Source: Kordiimonas aquimaris | GTDB lineage: Bacteria; Pseudomonadota; Alphaproteobacteria; Sphingomonadales; Kordiimonadaceae | Direction of reading: 5' to 3' | DNA length: 64,000 nucleotides | Assembly: GCF_025574485.1 (NCBI RefSeq) | Contig: NZ_JAOBPO010000001.1 | Location: 503,501-567,500, forward strand | In this document: one piece after another, positions 8,401 through 17,245 of the stretch | Numbering within the stretch: the first letter of the stretch is position 1 | How the letters are laid out: the number at the start of each line of letters is the position of its first letter | The notes under the pieces: model-generated | Database searches by the model: none | The model's input: only the letters and a program-made list of their open reading frames with translations | What the model was told of the DNA's origin: nothing | Program-made: the position numbers and the translations under genes

Positions 8401-9999
8401 ATGATTGCCAAGCTTCGCCATTCAACACCGGGCGTTACGCTCATTTCGCCGCCACCGCATCATGATATTTATTCTATCGAGGATTTGGCGCAGCTCATAT
8501 ATGACCTCAAGCAGATAAACCCGCGCGCTAAAGTATGTGTAAAGCTGGTTTCAAGTGCAGGTATTGGCACTATTGCCGCAGGTGTAGCAAAGGCGCATGC
8601 AGATGTTATCCTGATTTCTGGGCATTCTGGGGGAACAGGTGCGAGCCCGCAAACCAGTATCAAATATGCTGGTACACCGTGGGAAATTGGCCTCGCTGAA
8701 GTTAATCAGGTGCTGACGCTTAACAACCTACGACACCGGGTTGTGCTGCGCACAGACGGCGGCATCAAAACCGGCCGTGATGTTGTTATCGCCGCGATGC
8801 TTGGTGCTGAAGAATACGGTGTTGGGACAGCTGCACTCGTTGCTATGGGCTGTATTATGGTGCGACAGTGCCACTCAAACACATGCCCTGTTGGTGTGTG
8901 CACACAAGATGAAGCGCTACGTGCCAAGTTTGATGGTTCACCTGAAAAAGTGGTGAATTTATTTAGCTTTATTGCTGAAGAAACGCGGGAAATCCTATCT
9001 GAGCTCGGTGTTGAAAAACTGGAAGATATCATCGGCCGAACCGACTTGTTGCATCAGGTCAGTAGAGGTGCCGCACACCTGGATGATTTGGATCTAAATC
9101 CATTGCTGGTGCAGGTGGCGGGCCGCAACTATAGATCAGTATGTACCATTGAGGGGCGTAACCCTGTGCCAGATACGCTGGATGCGCAGATGTTAAACGA
9201 TGCGCGCGCTGTTTTTTCTCGCGGCGAAAAAATGCAGCTCACATATTCTGTTCGCAACACACTGCGTGCAATAGGGACACGTTTTTCGAGCGAGATAACG
9301 CATAAATTTGGCATGACTGGGCTTAATCCTAATCACGTGACAGTAAGACTGCGTGGTTCTGCCGGTCAGTCACTCGGTGCGTTTGCTGTTCAAGGCCTCA
9401 AGCTTGAAGTGTCTGGCGATGCTAACGATTATGTAGGCAAAGGATTGTCTGGTGGCACCATTGTGGTCAGGCCGTCTAATCGTGCTTCTTTTAGCTCTCA
9501 CGATAACACCATTATCGGAAACACAGTGTTGTACGGTGCAACATCGGGCAAACTGTTCGCGGCGGGCCAAGCGGGAGAAAGATTTGCAGTGAGAAACTCT
9601 GGTGCAAATGTTGTTGTAGAAGGCTGCGGTGCTAATGGATGCGAGTATATGACAGGTGGTACAGCGGTTATTCTCGGTGCTGTTGGCGATAATTTCGGTG
9701 CTGGTATGACAGGCGGCATGGCTTTTGTCTTTGATGAGGAAAAGAGTTTTGAAAATAGCGTTAACGAAGAAACCGTTCTTTATAATCGTTTGGAGAATGC
9801 GCACTGGGAAACAGTGCTGAAAGTCTTGATTGAAGAACATTATGCTGAAACCGATTCGCGCTGGGCTGGCAGTTTACTTGCTAACTGGGATGCTAAACGC
9901 GGTGACTTTTGGCAGGTGGTACCAAAAGAAATGATTAACCGGCTCGACTTTCCTGTTCAGGAGCCGCTGATTGAAGGTGAAACCGCCTTATCGGCATAG
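5464..9999 (+). CDS. gltB: glutamate synthase large subunit
   Basis: A 1511-residue catalytic subunit of full family length. After a propeptide the mature enzyme should begin at Cys31 (in DACGVGLVAA), the glutaminase nucleophile. The FMN-binding synthase domain carries GEGGED and GAKPGEGGQLPG. The 3Fe-4S ligands lie in CIMVRQCHSNTCPVGVC (Cys1130, 1136, 1141). The C-terminal GXGXG beta-helix domain runs from about residue 1260 to 1450. A second in-frame ATG at 5485 has a better-spaced GAGGA and could be the real start; both precede Cys31. It is translated right behind gltD and forms the ammonia-assimilating GOGAT complex with it. Confidence 0.97.
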   Translation: MKAEDTLMNRFNNHIPGPQGLYDPSEERDACGVGLVAAIDGRPSRDVVLRGIEALKAIWHRGAVDADGKTGDGAGINLEIPQEFFKEHVSATGHELSEGRLAIGMAFLPRVDLAAQETCRTIVETEILNFGYTIYGWRQVPVDVSVIGEKAEATRPEIEQIMIENSKGVDEDTFERELYIIRRRIERAAIQAQVPGFYVCSLSCRSVIYKGLFLAEQLATFYPDLQDEKFISSFALYHQRYSTNTFPQWWLAQPFRMIAHNGEINTIRGNTNWMKSHQIRMASIAFGENSEDIKPVIPKGASDSAALDSVFEVMVRAGRSAPMVKTLLVPEAWSNKPTMPAAHRAMYAYTNSVMEPWDGPAALAACDGRWVVAGLDRNGLRPMRYTVTNDGFLLVGSETGMVVVDEDTVREKGRLGPGQMIALDLKEGRFYHDREIKDRLSSSQPFEEWVDDIKSIDELPGYKGPEGSTYKSDELRTRQVMAGLTHEDLELILQPQVMTGKEAIGSMGDDTPLAVLSSQYRNLSHYFRQNFSQVTNPPIDSLREHRVMSLKTRFGNFANVLDEGHTQSGAIVLDSPVISNREWSTLIQHFDDQAEVIDCTFEADGGKNALRAALQRIRRKAEDAVREGRGHIFLSDENISEKRAPIPMILATGGLHTHLVNQGLRTFTSLNVRAAECLDPHYFAVLIGAGATTVNAYLAQDTIAERHTKGLFGNYDLTTCINRAIEAIDQGLLKIMSKMGISVVSSYRGGNNFEALGLSRALVAEFFPGMPTKISGIGLSGVQQKIIEQHNRAYNQTSPSLPIGGLYRFRIGGEVHSHDGQLIHLLQSAVGSDNYAKYLNYSRGLASMPPVNLRDLLDFKRPDEAVPLDTVESITELRKRFITPGMSLGALSKEAHETLAIAMNRIGAKSVSGEGGEDKRRYTPFENGDNANSPIKQIASGRFGVTAEYLNACDELEIKVAQGAKPGEGGQLPGFKVTDMIAKLRHSTPGVTLISPPPHHDIYSIEDLAQLIYDLKQINPRAKVCVKLVSSAGIGTIAAGVAKAHADVILISGHSGGTGASPQTSIKYAGTPWEIGLAEVNQVLTLNNLRHRVVLRTDGGIKTGRDVVIAAMLGAEEYGVGTAALVAMGCIMVRQCHSNTCPVGVCTQDEALRAKFDGSPEKVVNLFSFIAEETREILSELGVEKLEDIIGRTDLLHQVSRGAAHLDDLDLNPLLVQVAGRNYRSVCTIEGRNPVPDTLDAQMLNDARAVFSRGEKMQLTYSVRNTLRAIGTRFSSEITHKFGMTGLNPNHVTVRLRGSAGQSLGAFAVQGLKLEVSGDANDYVGKGLSGGTIVVRPSNRASFSSHDNTIIGNTVLYGATSGKLFAAGQAGERFAVRNSGANVVVEGCGANGCEYMTGGTAVILGAVGDNFGAGMTGGMAFVFDEEKSFENSVNEETVLYNRLENAHWETVLKVLIEEHYAETDSRWAGSLLANWDAKRGDFWQVVPKEMINRLDFPVQEPLIEGETALSA

Positions 10000-10063
10000 A
10001 AAAATATGTAATCAACGCACATAGATGATTGGCGGTTCTTCCTTCATGGGGTATGAGGAAGGT

Positions 10064-10732
10064 ATGCCTATTTTGTATCACCATTGGCTTAGCCCGGCTG
10101 CGCGTTTCGTTCGTGTGCTTCTTCTCGAGAAGCGCATTGATTTTACGTTGCGTTTGGAAAAAGAATGGGAGCGCCGACCTGCTTTTTTGGCTCTTAACCC
10201 TGCTGGTGAGGTTCCTGTTCTGGTGATGGATGACGGTAATACCTATTCAGGTGTTATGGCGATTGCTGAATATATTGAGGAAATTGTGCCTGAGCCGCCT
10301 TTGCTCATCGGTGATGCTGACGCCCGGTATGAAGCGCGGCGTCTTGTTGGCTGGTTTCACACCAAACTGGGTAGTGAAGTATCGCGGCATGTTGTGTCCG
10401 AGAAATTATTCAAGCGCTTTCTTGGTATCGGTGAGCCTGATTCTGAAGCTATTCGCTGTGCGTCTCATAACCTGAAAACGCACCTGAAATATATTTCCCA
10501 TCTCACTGAACGCCGCCACTATTTGGCAGGTGCACAGTTTACAATGGCTGACGCAGCAGCAGCAGCGCATATATCGGTGATTGATTATTTCGGTGATATT
10601 CACTTTGAGGATTGGCCGCAAGTTAAGGAGTGGTACGTTCGCGTGAAGTCGCGCCGGTCTATTCGTGCCTTGCTGGAGGACCGCATCACTGGTTTGCGGC
10701 CGCCTGCCCATTACCAAGATCTGGATTTTTGA
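10064..10732 (+). CDS. glutathione S-transferase family protein
   Basis: A 222-residue cytosolic protein with a thioredoxin-like GST N-domain (SPAARFVRVLLLEK and the cis-Pro segment GEVPVLVMDDG) and an all-helical C-domain (ADAAAAAHISVIDYF). The start at 10064 has GAGGA seven bases upstream; the frame is open back to 10025 but those codons have no ribosome site. It lies 64 bases after gltB, and its stop nearly touches the queG start. GSTs of this kind often precede queG in alphaproteobacteria. Substrate unknown. Confidence 0.88.
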   Translation: MPILYHHWLSPAARFVRVLLLEKRIDFTLRLEKEWERRPAFLALNPAGEVPVLVMDDGNTYSGVMAIAEYIEEIVPEPPLLIGDADARYEARRLVGWFHTKLGSEVSRHVVSEKLFKRFLGIGEPDSEAIRCASHNLKTHLKYISHLTERRHYLAGAQFTMADAAAAAHISVIDYFGDIHFEDWPQVKEWYVRVKSRRSIRALLEDRITGLRPPAHYQDLDF

Positions 10733-10733
10733 C

Positions 10734-11780
10734 ATGCCTGATCAGCTTGACATTCGTATGCGACTGGAAGTTGCTGCGAAAGAGCTGGGCTTTGACCAAT
10801 TTGGCATTACCAGCGCGGCACTGAGTAGTGATATTGCTGATGGTATGCGACATTTTATTTCCAAAGGTCATCATGGTTCGATGGCGTGGCTGAATGAGCG
10901 ATTGCATCACAGAGAAAACCCACAAAACCTGTGGCCTGAAGCGCAGTCTGTCGTCATGCTTGGCATGAATTACGGCCCCAAAGATGATCCGCGCAAACTA
11001 TTAGGCGCAACAAGTTGTGGCAACATCTCGGTTTATGCGCGCGGTAAGGATTACCATGATTTAGTCAAGAAGCGACTTAAGGCATTGGCGCGCTTTATGG
11101 TTGCTGAATGGGATTGTGAACTAAAGGTGTTTGTCGACACGGCACCGGTACCTGAAAAACCGCTGGCAGCCCGTGCAGGCCTTGGGTGGCAGGGGAAACA
11201 TACCAACATGGTCTCGCGTGAATACGGAAGCTGGCTGTTTCTGGGTGCCATCTATACCGATATGGAATTACCACTAGATGAACCCCATACTGACCAGTGT
11301 GGTAGCTGCCACGCCTGCATAGATGCGTGCCCAACGGATGCATTTCCAGCACCCTATCAGATTGATGCAAGGCGCTGTATTTCTTATCTGACCATCGAAA
11401 ACAAAGGTCCAATACCGCAAGAGTTCCGCAAGGCAATGGGCAACCGCATTTATGGGTGTGATGACTGCCTGGCAGCATGTCCGTGGAACAAGTTTGCTCA
11501 AGCAGCAAGCGAAGCTGCTTTTCATGCGCGCGTGGAACTTGATGCGCCGCCCTTGTCTGATTTACTTGGTTTGGACGATGCGGCTTTCAGGCAGGTTTTT
11601 TCCGGTAGCCCAATTAAACGGATTGGACGCGATCGGTTTATCCGCAATGTTTTAACGGCAGCAGGGAATTCTGATGACCCTAGTTTGCGGTCTTTGGTTG
11701 AAGGTTTGCGCACGGACCCCAACCCTGTTGTGGCTGAGGCAGCTGACTGGGCTGCAGGCGAGTTGAAGGCGCTGCAGTGA
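10734..11780 (+). CDS. queG: epoxyqueuosine reductase
   Basis: The cobalamin-dependent iron-sulfur enzyme that makes the last step of queuosine in tRNA by reducing epoxyqueuosine. The 348-residue protein carries the catalytic-site motif FVDTAPVPEK (Asp135) and two ferredoxin clusters: C189-C192-C195-C199 in CGSCHACIDACP, and a second set around CISYL and CDDCLAACPWN. A HEAT-like C-terminal segment follows. The ATG at 10734 begins one base after the gst stop, so translation is coupled; an upstream in-frame ATG at 10665 lies inside gst. The small gene after it overlaps by four bases. Confidence 0.95.
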   Translation: MPDQLDIRMRLEVAAKELGFDQFGITSAALSSDIADGMRHFISKGHHGSMAWLNERLHHRENPQNLWPEAQSVVMLGMNYGPKDDPRKLLGATSCGNISVYARGKDYHDLVKKRLKALARFMVAEWDCELKVFVDTAPVPEKPLAARAGLGWQGKHTNMVSREYGSWLFLGAIYTDMELPLDEPHTDQCGSCHACIDACPTDAFPAPYQIDARRCISYLTIENKGPIPQEFRKAMGNRIYGCDDCLAACPWNKFAQAASEAAFHARVELDAPPLSDLLGLDDAAFRQVFSGSPIKRIGRDRFIRNVLTAAGNSDDPSLRSLVEGLRTDPNPVVAEAADWAAGELKALQ

Positions 11781-12067
11781 GAAAGGTGTTGATTTTTGTT
11801 GTGTCAGTAACAGTGCTTCTGGGATGGCTGGACTACCGTATGCCAACTACACCGAGTGCTGTAATCGAGGTTACGGTTGTATCTGTTAATGATGCACCCA
11901 AAGGTAATGGTTGGCGGTATATCGCGGTGGCTTTTCCGGATGGTAGCGAGCGTACAATTGAGACGTTGGTGCCCTTTTTCTATCGTTCAGGATATGCAGC
12001 GTATGTTGCTGCTTATGAGCGCATATTGTTCCCTGATTTATATGATTTTATATCACCACCAGATTAA
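11777..12067 (+). CDS. small membrane-anchored protein of unknown function
   Basis: A 96-residue protein with an N-terminal hydrophobic helix (VLIFVVSVTVLLGW, residues 4-17) and a short, mostly beta, presumably periplasmic domain rich in aromatic residues. It starts with GTG in a GTGA overlap with the queG stop, the usual sign of translational coupling. I do not recognise the family. It is convergent with the dehydratase gene, which ends 10 bases away. Confidence 0.6.
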   Translation: MRKVLIFVVSVTVLLGWLDYRMPTTPSAVIEVTVVSVNDAPKGNGWRYIAVAFPDGSERTIETLVPFFYRSGYAAYVAAYERILFPDLYDFISPPD

Positions 12068-12077
12068 TGAAGGCCTG

Positions 12078-13079
12078 TTAAATATCCTTTATCAGATCAA
12101 AAAATGTGCCGGTTCCGATATTGGCACCGCATATAATCAGGCCTACTTTTTTATTCGCGCATTTATCACGCAATGGGCCAATTAAGGCAGCCGTAGTCGC
12201 TGCGCCAGCAGGTTCAACAGCCAGTTTGAGGTCTTCAAACAGTATCTTCATGGCACGGCGCATTTCATCGTCTTCTATCAGTACAATGTCATCAATGAAC
12301 TTGCGGCAAACGGCGTAACTATACGGCGCTGAATACGGCGCAGATAGCGAGTCGGCGATACTTTTAGGGCCACCTTCCAAAATGCCGGTTTTGCCGGTTT
12401 TAAAGGCTATCGCCATTGAGTTGGCGCCTACCGGTTCAACACCGTAAACGGTGCAGTTCGGATTTGCCTGTTTTACAGCGCAAGCAACACCGGACGCTAA
12501 ACCGCCACCACCAATTGGAACGATTACAACATCCAGATCCGGGACTTGCTCCATAAATTCGGCGCCGAGTGTGCCTGTACCGAGAGTAATGTTTTCACCC
12601 TCGAATGGGTGAACGATCGTGCGGCCTTCGCTTTTCGCAACCTCAAGCATCATGTCCAGCACATCTGTTATGCTTTCTACCTGCATAACATCACCACCAA
12701 GGTCTTTTATAGCCTGCAGGCGCATGGGGTTGATTGTTTTGGGAACAATCACTTTTGCGTCTACGCCGTATGTTTTGGCCGCGAGCGCAACCGCAACACC
12801 GTGATTGCCGCCTGTACCGGCAACAATACCGCGCGCTTTGTCTTCTGCGCTCATAAATGAGACTTCAGTAAGTGCACCACGCGCTTTAAAAGAACCGGCT
12901 TTCTGAAACAGTTCAAGCTTGAGAACAGGATGACATTCAGTACCAACCAGCGCATCTTTTGTTGGACTTTCCCACGTTTGGGTAGGCGTAAGGCGCAAGT
13001 GCTGCCTTAATGTTTTTGCGTGAGCATGAAAAGCCGCCAAGTCTGGATATTTTAGGTCATATGTATTGTTTTCAGCCAT
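12078..13079 (-). CDS. PLP-dependent threonine/serine dehydratase-like enzyme
   Basis: A 333-residue fold-type II PLP enzyme. Lys65 in KAGSFKARGA is the expected Schiff-base lysine. GTGGNHG is the asparagine loop that contacts the cofactor, and PIGGGGLASG is the phosphate-binding glycine loop. There is no C-terminal ACT domain, so it resembles catabolic rather than feedback-regulated threonine ammonia-lyases; a serine, hydroxyaspartate or ectoine-pathway substrate is also possible. It is cytosolic and monocistronic. Confidence 0.85.
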   Translation of the reverse strand: MAENNTYDLKYPDLAAFHAHAKTLRQHLRLTPTQTWESPTKDALVGTECHPVLKLELFQKAGSFKARGALTEVSFMSAEDKARGIVAGTGGNHGVAVALAAKTYGVDAKVIVPKTINPMRLQAIKDLGGDVMQVESITDVLDMMLEVAKSEGRTIVHPFEGENITLGTGTLGAEFMEQVPDLDVVIVPIGGGGLASGVACAVKQANPNCTVYGVEPVGANSMAIAFKTGKTGILEGGPKSIADSLSAPYSAPYSYAVCRKFIDDIVLIEDDEMRRAMKILFEDLKLAVEPAGAATTAALIGPLRDKCANKKVGLIICGANIGTGTFFDLIKDI

Positions 13080-13184
13080 AGTATTGCCCCGCTATTTTCG
13101 ATTGCCCATACGGCAAAGCATAAAGCTCACCAAGGAAAACTGGCAAGGCAATAAATATTGGTCGGTAAGTTAGTGAAAGTTCAC

Positions 13185-14468
13185 TTATTGCAAACGGAGG
13201 ATAATTGTATCAGCTAATGTGGCGCCTTCACGAAGCACACCGCCTTTGTCGAATTTTGGCCACTGGCTGGATGCAACAAACATAATGCCGTTTAGAGTGC
13301 TCATACCAAGCGTAGGCTCATCAAAAACCGGTAAGCTTTGTGCCAGTGTTGTGACGCTTGAGACTGTATCACTGTCATTATTCAATTGAATTTCGATCAT
13401 GCGCTGAGGTGATGTACCGTTCTGTATGGCAATGATTTTACCCTCATGTGAAAACAGGCCGTCAATACCTATTAGTGTGGCGTTGTCCGGCACACCATAC
13501 AATGTTGCCGCACCCGTGTTAGCATTGACTTTCCATAAGCCACGGCCATAGTCGGCCATCAAAATTTCTGTGTCGTTAAGTGCAATAATGCCTTGCGGAT
13601 TCATAAACTGCGCCGTTGTGGGTATTGCTTGAAGTGTGTCACCTTCAATGTTGTAAATTTTGCTACCAGCCGCATCAGCGACAAAAACGCTACCTGTATT
13701 GGTTATTGTTATATCCGCAACCTGTTGACCTTCCGAACCACCGGGAAGTGTCCATTTTTTTAGTAGTTTACCTGATAAAGGGTCAATTTTTACAACACCG
13801 GTGTCTTTGTTCTCGCTGTGTTGGGCGGGTGTTTGTGCAATTGAAGCGAACGTAGCGAATAAAGCTTGAGACGTTTTGTCGTAGGCAATACCAAAAAAAC
13901 TGCCAAGATCATCCTTTGTGCCATCAAAAAGAACAGAAATGTTGCCCGTCGTATCAGCTTTCAGCAGCTCGCCTGAAACCACTGTACTGAAGAACATGTT
14001 ACCACTGCCATCTGCCGCGATACCTTCAACCAATTTATGATGGGTTGGTATGCTTACTACTTCAGTTGTGACACCTGTTCGTGCAGCATTTTCTATGAAT
14101 TTTTTATTCAAAGTTTCCCAGTTTTGTGTGGTCAGTTTTTCTTTGAGCTTTTCCTGTATAGCGCCGCCGGGGTTTACGCCGAGTTTTGTGAAACGCAGCG
14201 TTAGCGCGTGAGCCGTGTCTATATCATTGGTTTCAGCGGCTAAAAATATGGCATTGCTCAACAGTGCCGTGTTTGTTGGTCTTTCCTTGAGTGCCTGAAG
14301 CATTGCTTCAAGCGCAGTGTCAAGGTTACCAGCTCTAAAGGCTTTAATGGCTTCGGCGCGCATTTCCTGTGATCGGAGGAAAGCGGCGTCTGTCTCATGA
14401 ACAGTAGTTTGTGCAGCCACAGTAGGCGCGCTGAGGATGAGGGTTATACAAAAAATAAAGTGTTTCAT
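13185..14468 (-). CDS. exported TPR / SMP-30-like beta-propeller protein
   Basis: A 427-residue exported protein. The signal peptide MKHFIFCITLILSAPTVAAQ ends at an A-x-A site. Residues 25-115 form TPR-like helices (EAIKAFRAGNLDTALEAML). The rest has propeller-like blades such as GIAADGSGNMFFS, GSVFVADAAGSKIYNI and PQGIIALNDTEILMADYGRG, as in NHL / SMP-30 gluconolactonase-type propellers. No catalytic assignment is possible. There is no clear ribosome site; an AAACGTTT motif (14475-14482) sits just before the ATG. Monocistronic, minus strand. Confidence 0.7.
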   Translation of the reverse strand: MKHFIFCITLILSAPTVAAQTTVHETDAAFLRSQEMRAEAIKAFRAGNLDTALEAMLQALKERPTNTALLSNAIFLAAETNDIDTAHALTLRFTKLGVNPGGAIQEKLKEKLTTQNWETLNKKFIENAARTGVTTEVVSIPTHHKLVEGIAADGSGNMFFSTVVSGELLKADTTGNISVLFDGTKDDLGSFFGIAYDKTSQALFATFASIAQTPAQHSENKDTGVVKIDPLSGKLLKKWTLPGGSEGQQVADITITNTGSVFVADAAGSKIYNIEGDTLQAIPTTAQFMNPQGIIALNDTEILMADYGRGLWKVNANTGAATLYGVPDNATLIGIDGLFSHEGKIIAIQNGTSPQRMIEIQLNNDSDTVSSVTTLAQSLPVFDEPTLGMSTLNGIMFVASSQWPKFDKGGVLREGATLADTIILRLQ

Positions 14469-14474
14469 AAGACC

Positions 14475-14482
14475 AAACGTTT
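14475..14482. promoter_or_regulatory. AAACGTTT palindrome next to the propeller gene start
   Basis: The palindrome AAACGTTT (in ACCAAACGTTTAAT, 14472-14485) lies seven bases before the start of the minus-strand TPR/propeller gene. Near-copies lie at 27755-27768 and 49433-49444, upstream of other exported-protein genes. CG-centred palindromes of this type are typical of LacI-family operators. Assignment is inferential. Confidence 0.3.
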
Positions 14483-14559
14483 AATCATGAATGGCTCGGT
14501 GCCAATGCATGTGCGATGAGTTGAGACTGTGAACAGCCAAAATGTTACCGAAACCTGAA

Positions 14560-16020
14560 TTACCGTCGCTTTAGGGGTTGATTGCCGCCTGTTTTGCGCA
14601 TTGGTTTGCCTGACTTGTTTGGCCGTGAAGAAGCTCCACCTTTTGTTGGTTTGCCGGTGCGGCTTGACGAAGACTTTCCACGTGTGGGCCTGGCGTCTGG
14701 TCCCTTTGTATCTGTTGTACGTTTGCCTTTGTTCTTGCTTACCTTCTTCGGGCCTGCTTTTTTCGGTTGATCTCCGAACATTGCGGCACGTTTGCCTTTG
14801 GCCTTTTTGGGTTTGGTCGATTTAGCCTTGCGCGCAGCAACGGCTGGGCGTTTCTTTGGGTTTACCGATGCTTTTTTCTTCATGATTAACCGGAACGGGT
14901 GATCATGCATCACATCAATTTCGTAACCGAGCAAATCTTCGATGGCACGTAACAAACGGCCTTCGTTTTTACCGCAAAAAGTAAAAGCTTGTCCGCTTGC
15001 GCCGCCGCGAGCCGTGCGGCCAATGCGGTGGACATAACTTTCAGCTTCAACCGGCACATCAAAGTTAAAGATATGTGTAATGTCTTTTACGTCGATACCA
15101 CGTGCGGCAACATCCGTTGCAACCAGAAAATCAAACTTGTCGCTTCGAAAGCCGTTAATGATCCGCTGCCGGATTTTTTGTGGTTTGTCTCCGTGAATGG
15201 CTTCTGCCATGTAGCCGCATTTGGATAAATATAATCCGATTTCGTCTGCATCGCGCCGCGTGCGTACAAATACGATCGACTTTTCCGGGCTTTCTGTTTC
15301 GATTAAGTGCTGCAGCAGTTCTTTCTTCAAATGCCCGGGAACATGCAGGACAGCATGCGCTAAATTGTCTGCGACGGTTGCTTCGCGAGCAACTTCAACA
15401 AGCGCGGGTTCTTGAAGAAGTGCTCCCATCAAAGACTTAATCGCATCACTTAGTGTTGCGGAAAACATGACTGACTGATGTTCTTTGATCAGCTTTGCAT
15501 TGATTTTACGAACGTCATCCACAAACCCCAAATCCAACATACGGTCAGCTTCGTCCAGAACAAAGTAATCCACATCATCAAGAAATACATTGCCTTGCTT
15601 TAGATGATCCAGCAGGCGGCCAGGTGTTGCCACAAGGATATCTACACCGCGGCGCAGAATGAATGTTTGGGTGCGATACGGCGCGCCGCCGTATATTGTG
15701 CAGACACTTGCTTTCATGCCTGTTGACAGTTCTTTGATGCGATCCGTGGTCTGGATTGCCAGTTCGCGCGTTGGTGCAAGAATAACTGCGCGCGGCATGT
15801 GTGGTTTCGCGCGTTCGGTAAACATGGCTAGTTTTTCCAGAAGTGGGATAACAAACGCTGCTGTTTTTCCACTGCCTGTTTGTGCAACACCGATAAGGTC
15901 GCGACCAGTTAGAAGTGTCGGAATTGTTTCTTCTTGAATGGGTGTTGGTTTTGTAAAGTTTTGGTGCTCTAGCGCACGTTTCATCGGGGCACTTAAGCCG
16001 AGGAGCGAGAAATCAGACAT
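14560..16020 (-). CDS. DEAD-box RNA helicase, RhlE type
   Basis: A 486-residue ATP-dependent RNA helicase. Motifs in order are the Q motif (FTKPTPIQ), I (AQTGSGKT, 46-53), Ia (PTRELA), II (VLDEADRMLDLGF), III (SAT), V (ATDVAARGIDV) and VI (HRIGRTARGG). A Lys/Arg/Gly-rich tail of about 110 residues follows and should bind RNA or ribosomes. The start at 16020 (MSDFSLLGLS) matches RhlE proteins and has GGAA upstream. An in-frame ATG at 16131 would add 37 residues unlike the family. Monocistronic. Confidence 0.93.
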   Translation of the reverse strand: MSDFSLLGLSAPMKRALEHQNFTKPTPIQEETIPTLLTGRDLIGVAQTGSGKTAAFVIPLLEKLAMFTERAKPHMPRAVILAPTRELAIQTTDRIKELSTGMKASVCTIYGGAPYRTQTFILRRGVDILVATPGRLLDHLKQGNVFLDDVDYFVLDEADRMLDLGFVDDVRKINAKLIKEHQSVMFSATLSDAIKSLMGALLQEPALVEVAREATVADNLAHAVLHVPGHLKKELLQHLIETESPEKSIVFVRTRRDADEIGLYLSKCGYMAEAIHGDKPQKIRQRIINGFRSDKFDFLVATDVAARGIDVKDITHIFNFDVPVEAESYVHRIGRTARGGASGQAFTFCGKNEGRLLRAIEDLLGYEIDVMHDHPFRLIMKKKASVNPKKRPAVAARKAKSTKPKKAKGKRAAMFGDQPKKAGPKKVSKNKGKRTTDTKGPDARPTRGKSSSSRTGKPTKGGASSRPNKSGKPMRKTGGNQPLKRR

Positions 16021-16311
16021 ATCAATTCCGTATCGGTTGAGGTGTGACTTGGCACTTTGAGTGACACCCGGGTTGCTTGCCGGACTTTCCGGCGCGTCCC
16101 AAATGTTTCCTAACCGTTCGGATACCTGCATACTATATGCATGCGGATAATTTCATGGTTGCACGACATCGTGCGGAAATTTGGCGTGGCATCTATGGCC
16201 ACATCACGGTGCGTGAATATTAGAAACACCGTTAACGCAGCGGGCCTTTTGCGTGTTTATATGAGTAAAGTCAAGAAATCTGGTGTTGACGTCAGGAGGT
16301 CGGCTTACCTA

Positions 16312-17052
16312 TTAGCGTCCGCTTGCATTGCTAAGAGCGATAGAGCCAGCACCAACGATAGGGCCGTGATAATAACCTTCTTGCAGAAGCAGCGCGAAAT
16401 TATCTGCACCTAATTCAATACCTTTTGAAATATCAAAAGTATAACTGATGGCTTCACCGTTCCAGTCTTCCAGCATATCTGAATCGCGAACTACATTTGT
16501 GTAATGCAAGGTGCGTCCGCGGTTTTCACCTTCGCCAATCTCAACTGTCGCATCACTAAGATACCAGACGGCCCGAACAGTTACTGTCTCGTCAATGTCT
16601 GATCTTGGTAGTGTTACGGTCAGTTTTTTATCATTGATGGTCATAATCGGGCGGATGTCATTGCGGTCCTGATGCAAGGCTAGTTCAATGCCACGCCGTA
16701 CGCGTTCATTGCGAGAGCCAACACTTTGGAACCTGCCGTCAAATACCATTTGCGGCGTAAAGACACCACCGCGACCAAAGCGTTTGTTGTATGCTGCCTG
16801 CCGCATTGAATTGTGTGGGTGAGCGAATGTATCTTCCCAGCCAAGGCGGTCCCAGTAGTCAACAGGCCATGAAAGGGTAAGCATGCCAGGGCGATCACGT
16901 AGTGATTTCAGCACTGCGTCAGCAGGCGGGCAACTTGAGCAGCCTTGACTTGTGAACAATTCAACAACAGTCAGACGGCTATCACCTTGAGCTTGTGCAC
17001 CAAGGGAGCCTGTCACCAAAACAACTATAATACTAAATAACTTTTTCATCAT
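16312..17052 (-). CDS. DUF1223 family exported thioredoxin-fold protein
   Basis: A 246-residue DUF1223 protein with signal peptide (residues 1-22, cut after AQA). The domain begins with VVELFTSQGCSSCPPADAVL, a thioredoxin-like fold with a CxxC pair, and keeps the family's LSWPVDYWDRLGWEDTF segment. The biochemical function is unknown; secretion and the CxxC suggest periplasmic thiol chemistry (inference). DUF1223 genes commonly neighbour acnA in alphaproteobacteria, as here, where acnA lies 193 bases upstream on the same strand. Confidence 0.88.
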   Translation of the reverse strand: MMKKLFSIIVVLVTGSLGAQAQGDSRLTVVELFTSQGCSSCPPADAVLKSLRDRPGMLTLSWPVDYWDRLGWEDTFAHPHNSMRQAAYNKRFGRGGVFTPQMVFDGRFQSVGSRNERVRRGIELALHQDRNDIRPIMTINDKKLTVTLPRSDIDETVTVRAVWYLSDATVEIGEGENRGRTLHYTNVVRDSDMLEDWNGEAISYTFDISKGIELGADNFALLLQEGYYHGPIVGAGSIALSNASGR

Positions 17053-17200
17053 GTTTCAAATTTAGAAAAAACCGTTGTAACTTGCCAATCACCTCTGTGT
17101 GAGCCTGTTGTATCATTCATCAAACAAGAAGTGACATGCTGCATTAATAAGACAAGATTTCAAGTGTTCAGGGACAAAGCGCCTGTGTTTGTTTTTAGTT

Positions 17201-17222
17201 AAAAGGCGGCCACTTGACCGCC
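17201..17222 (-). terminator. rho-independent terminator of acnA
   Basis: Read on the minus strand, GGCGGTCA pairs with TGGCCGCC (one G-T pair) and is followed by TTTT. It starts 24 bases after the acnA stop. Confidence 0.75.
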
Positions 17223-17245
17223 GTTTAACTATTGTTCCGTGAAAA

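Noticed and set aside
9370-9840. 156-residue antisense frame in gltB
   Set aside because: No motif or ribosome site; gltB is intact across it.
16141-16413. 90-residue plus-strand frame between the RhlE-type helicase and DUF1223 genes
   Set aside because: It overlaps the 3' end of the DUF1223 gene and has no family features.
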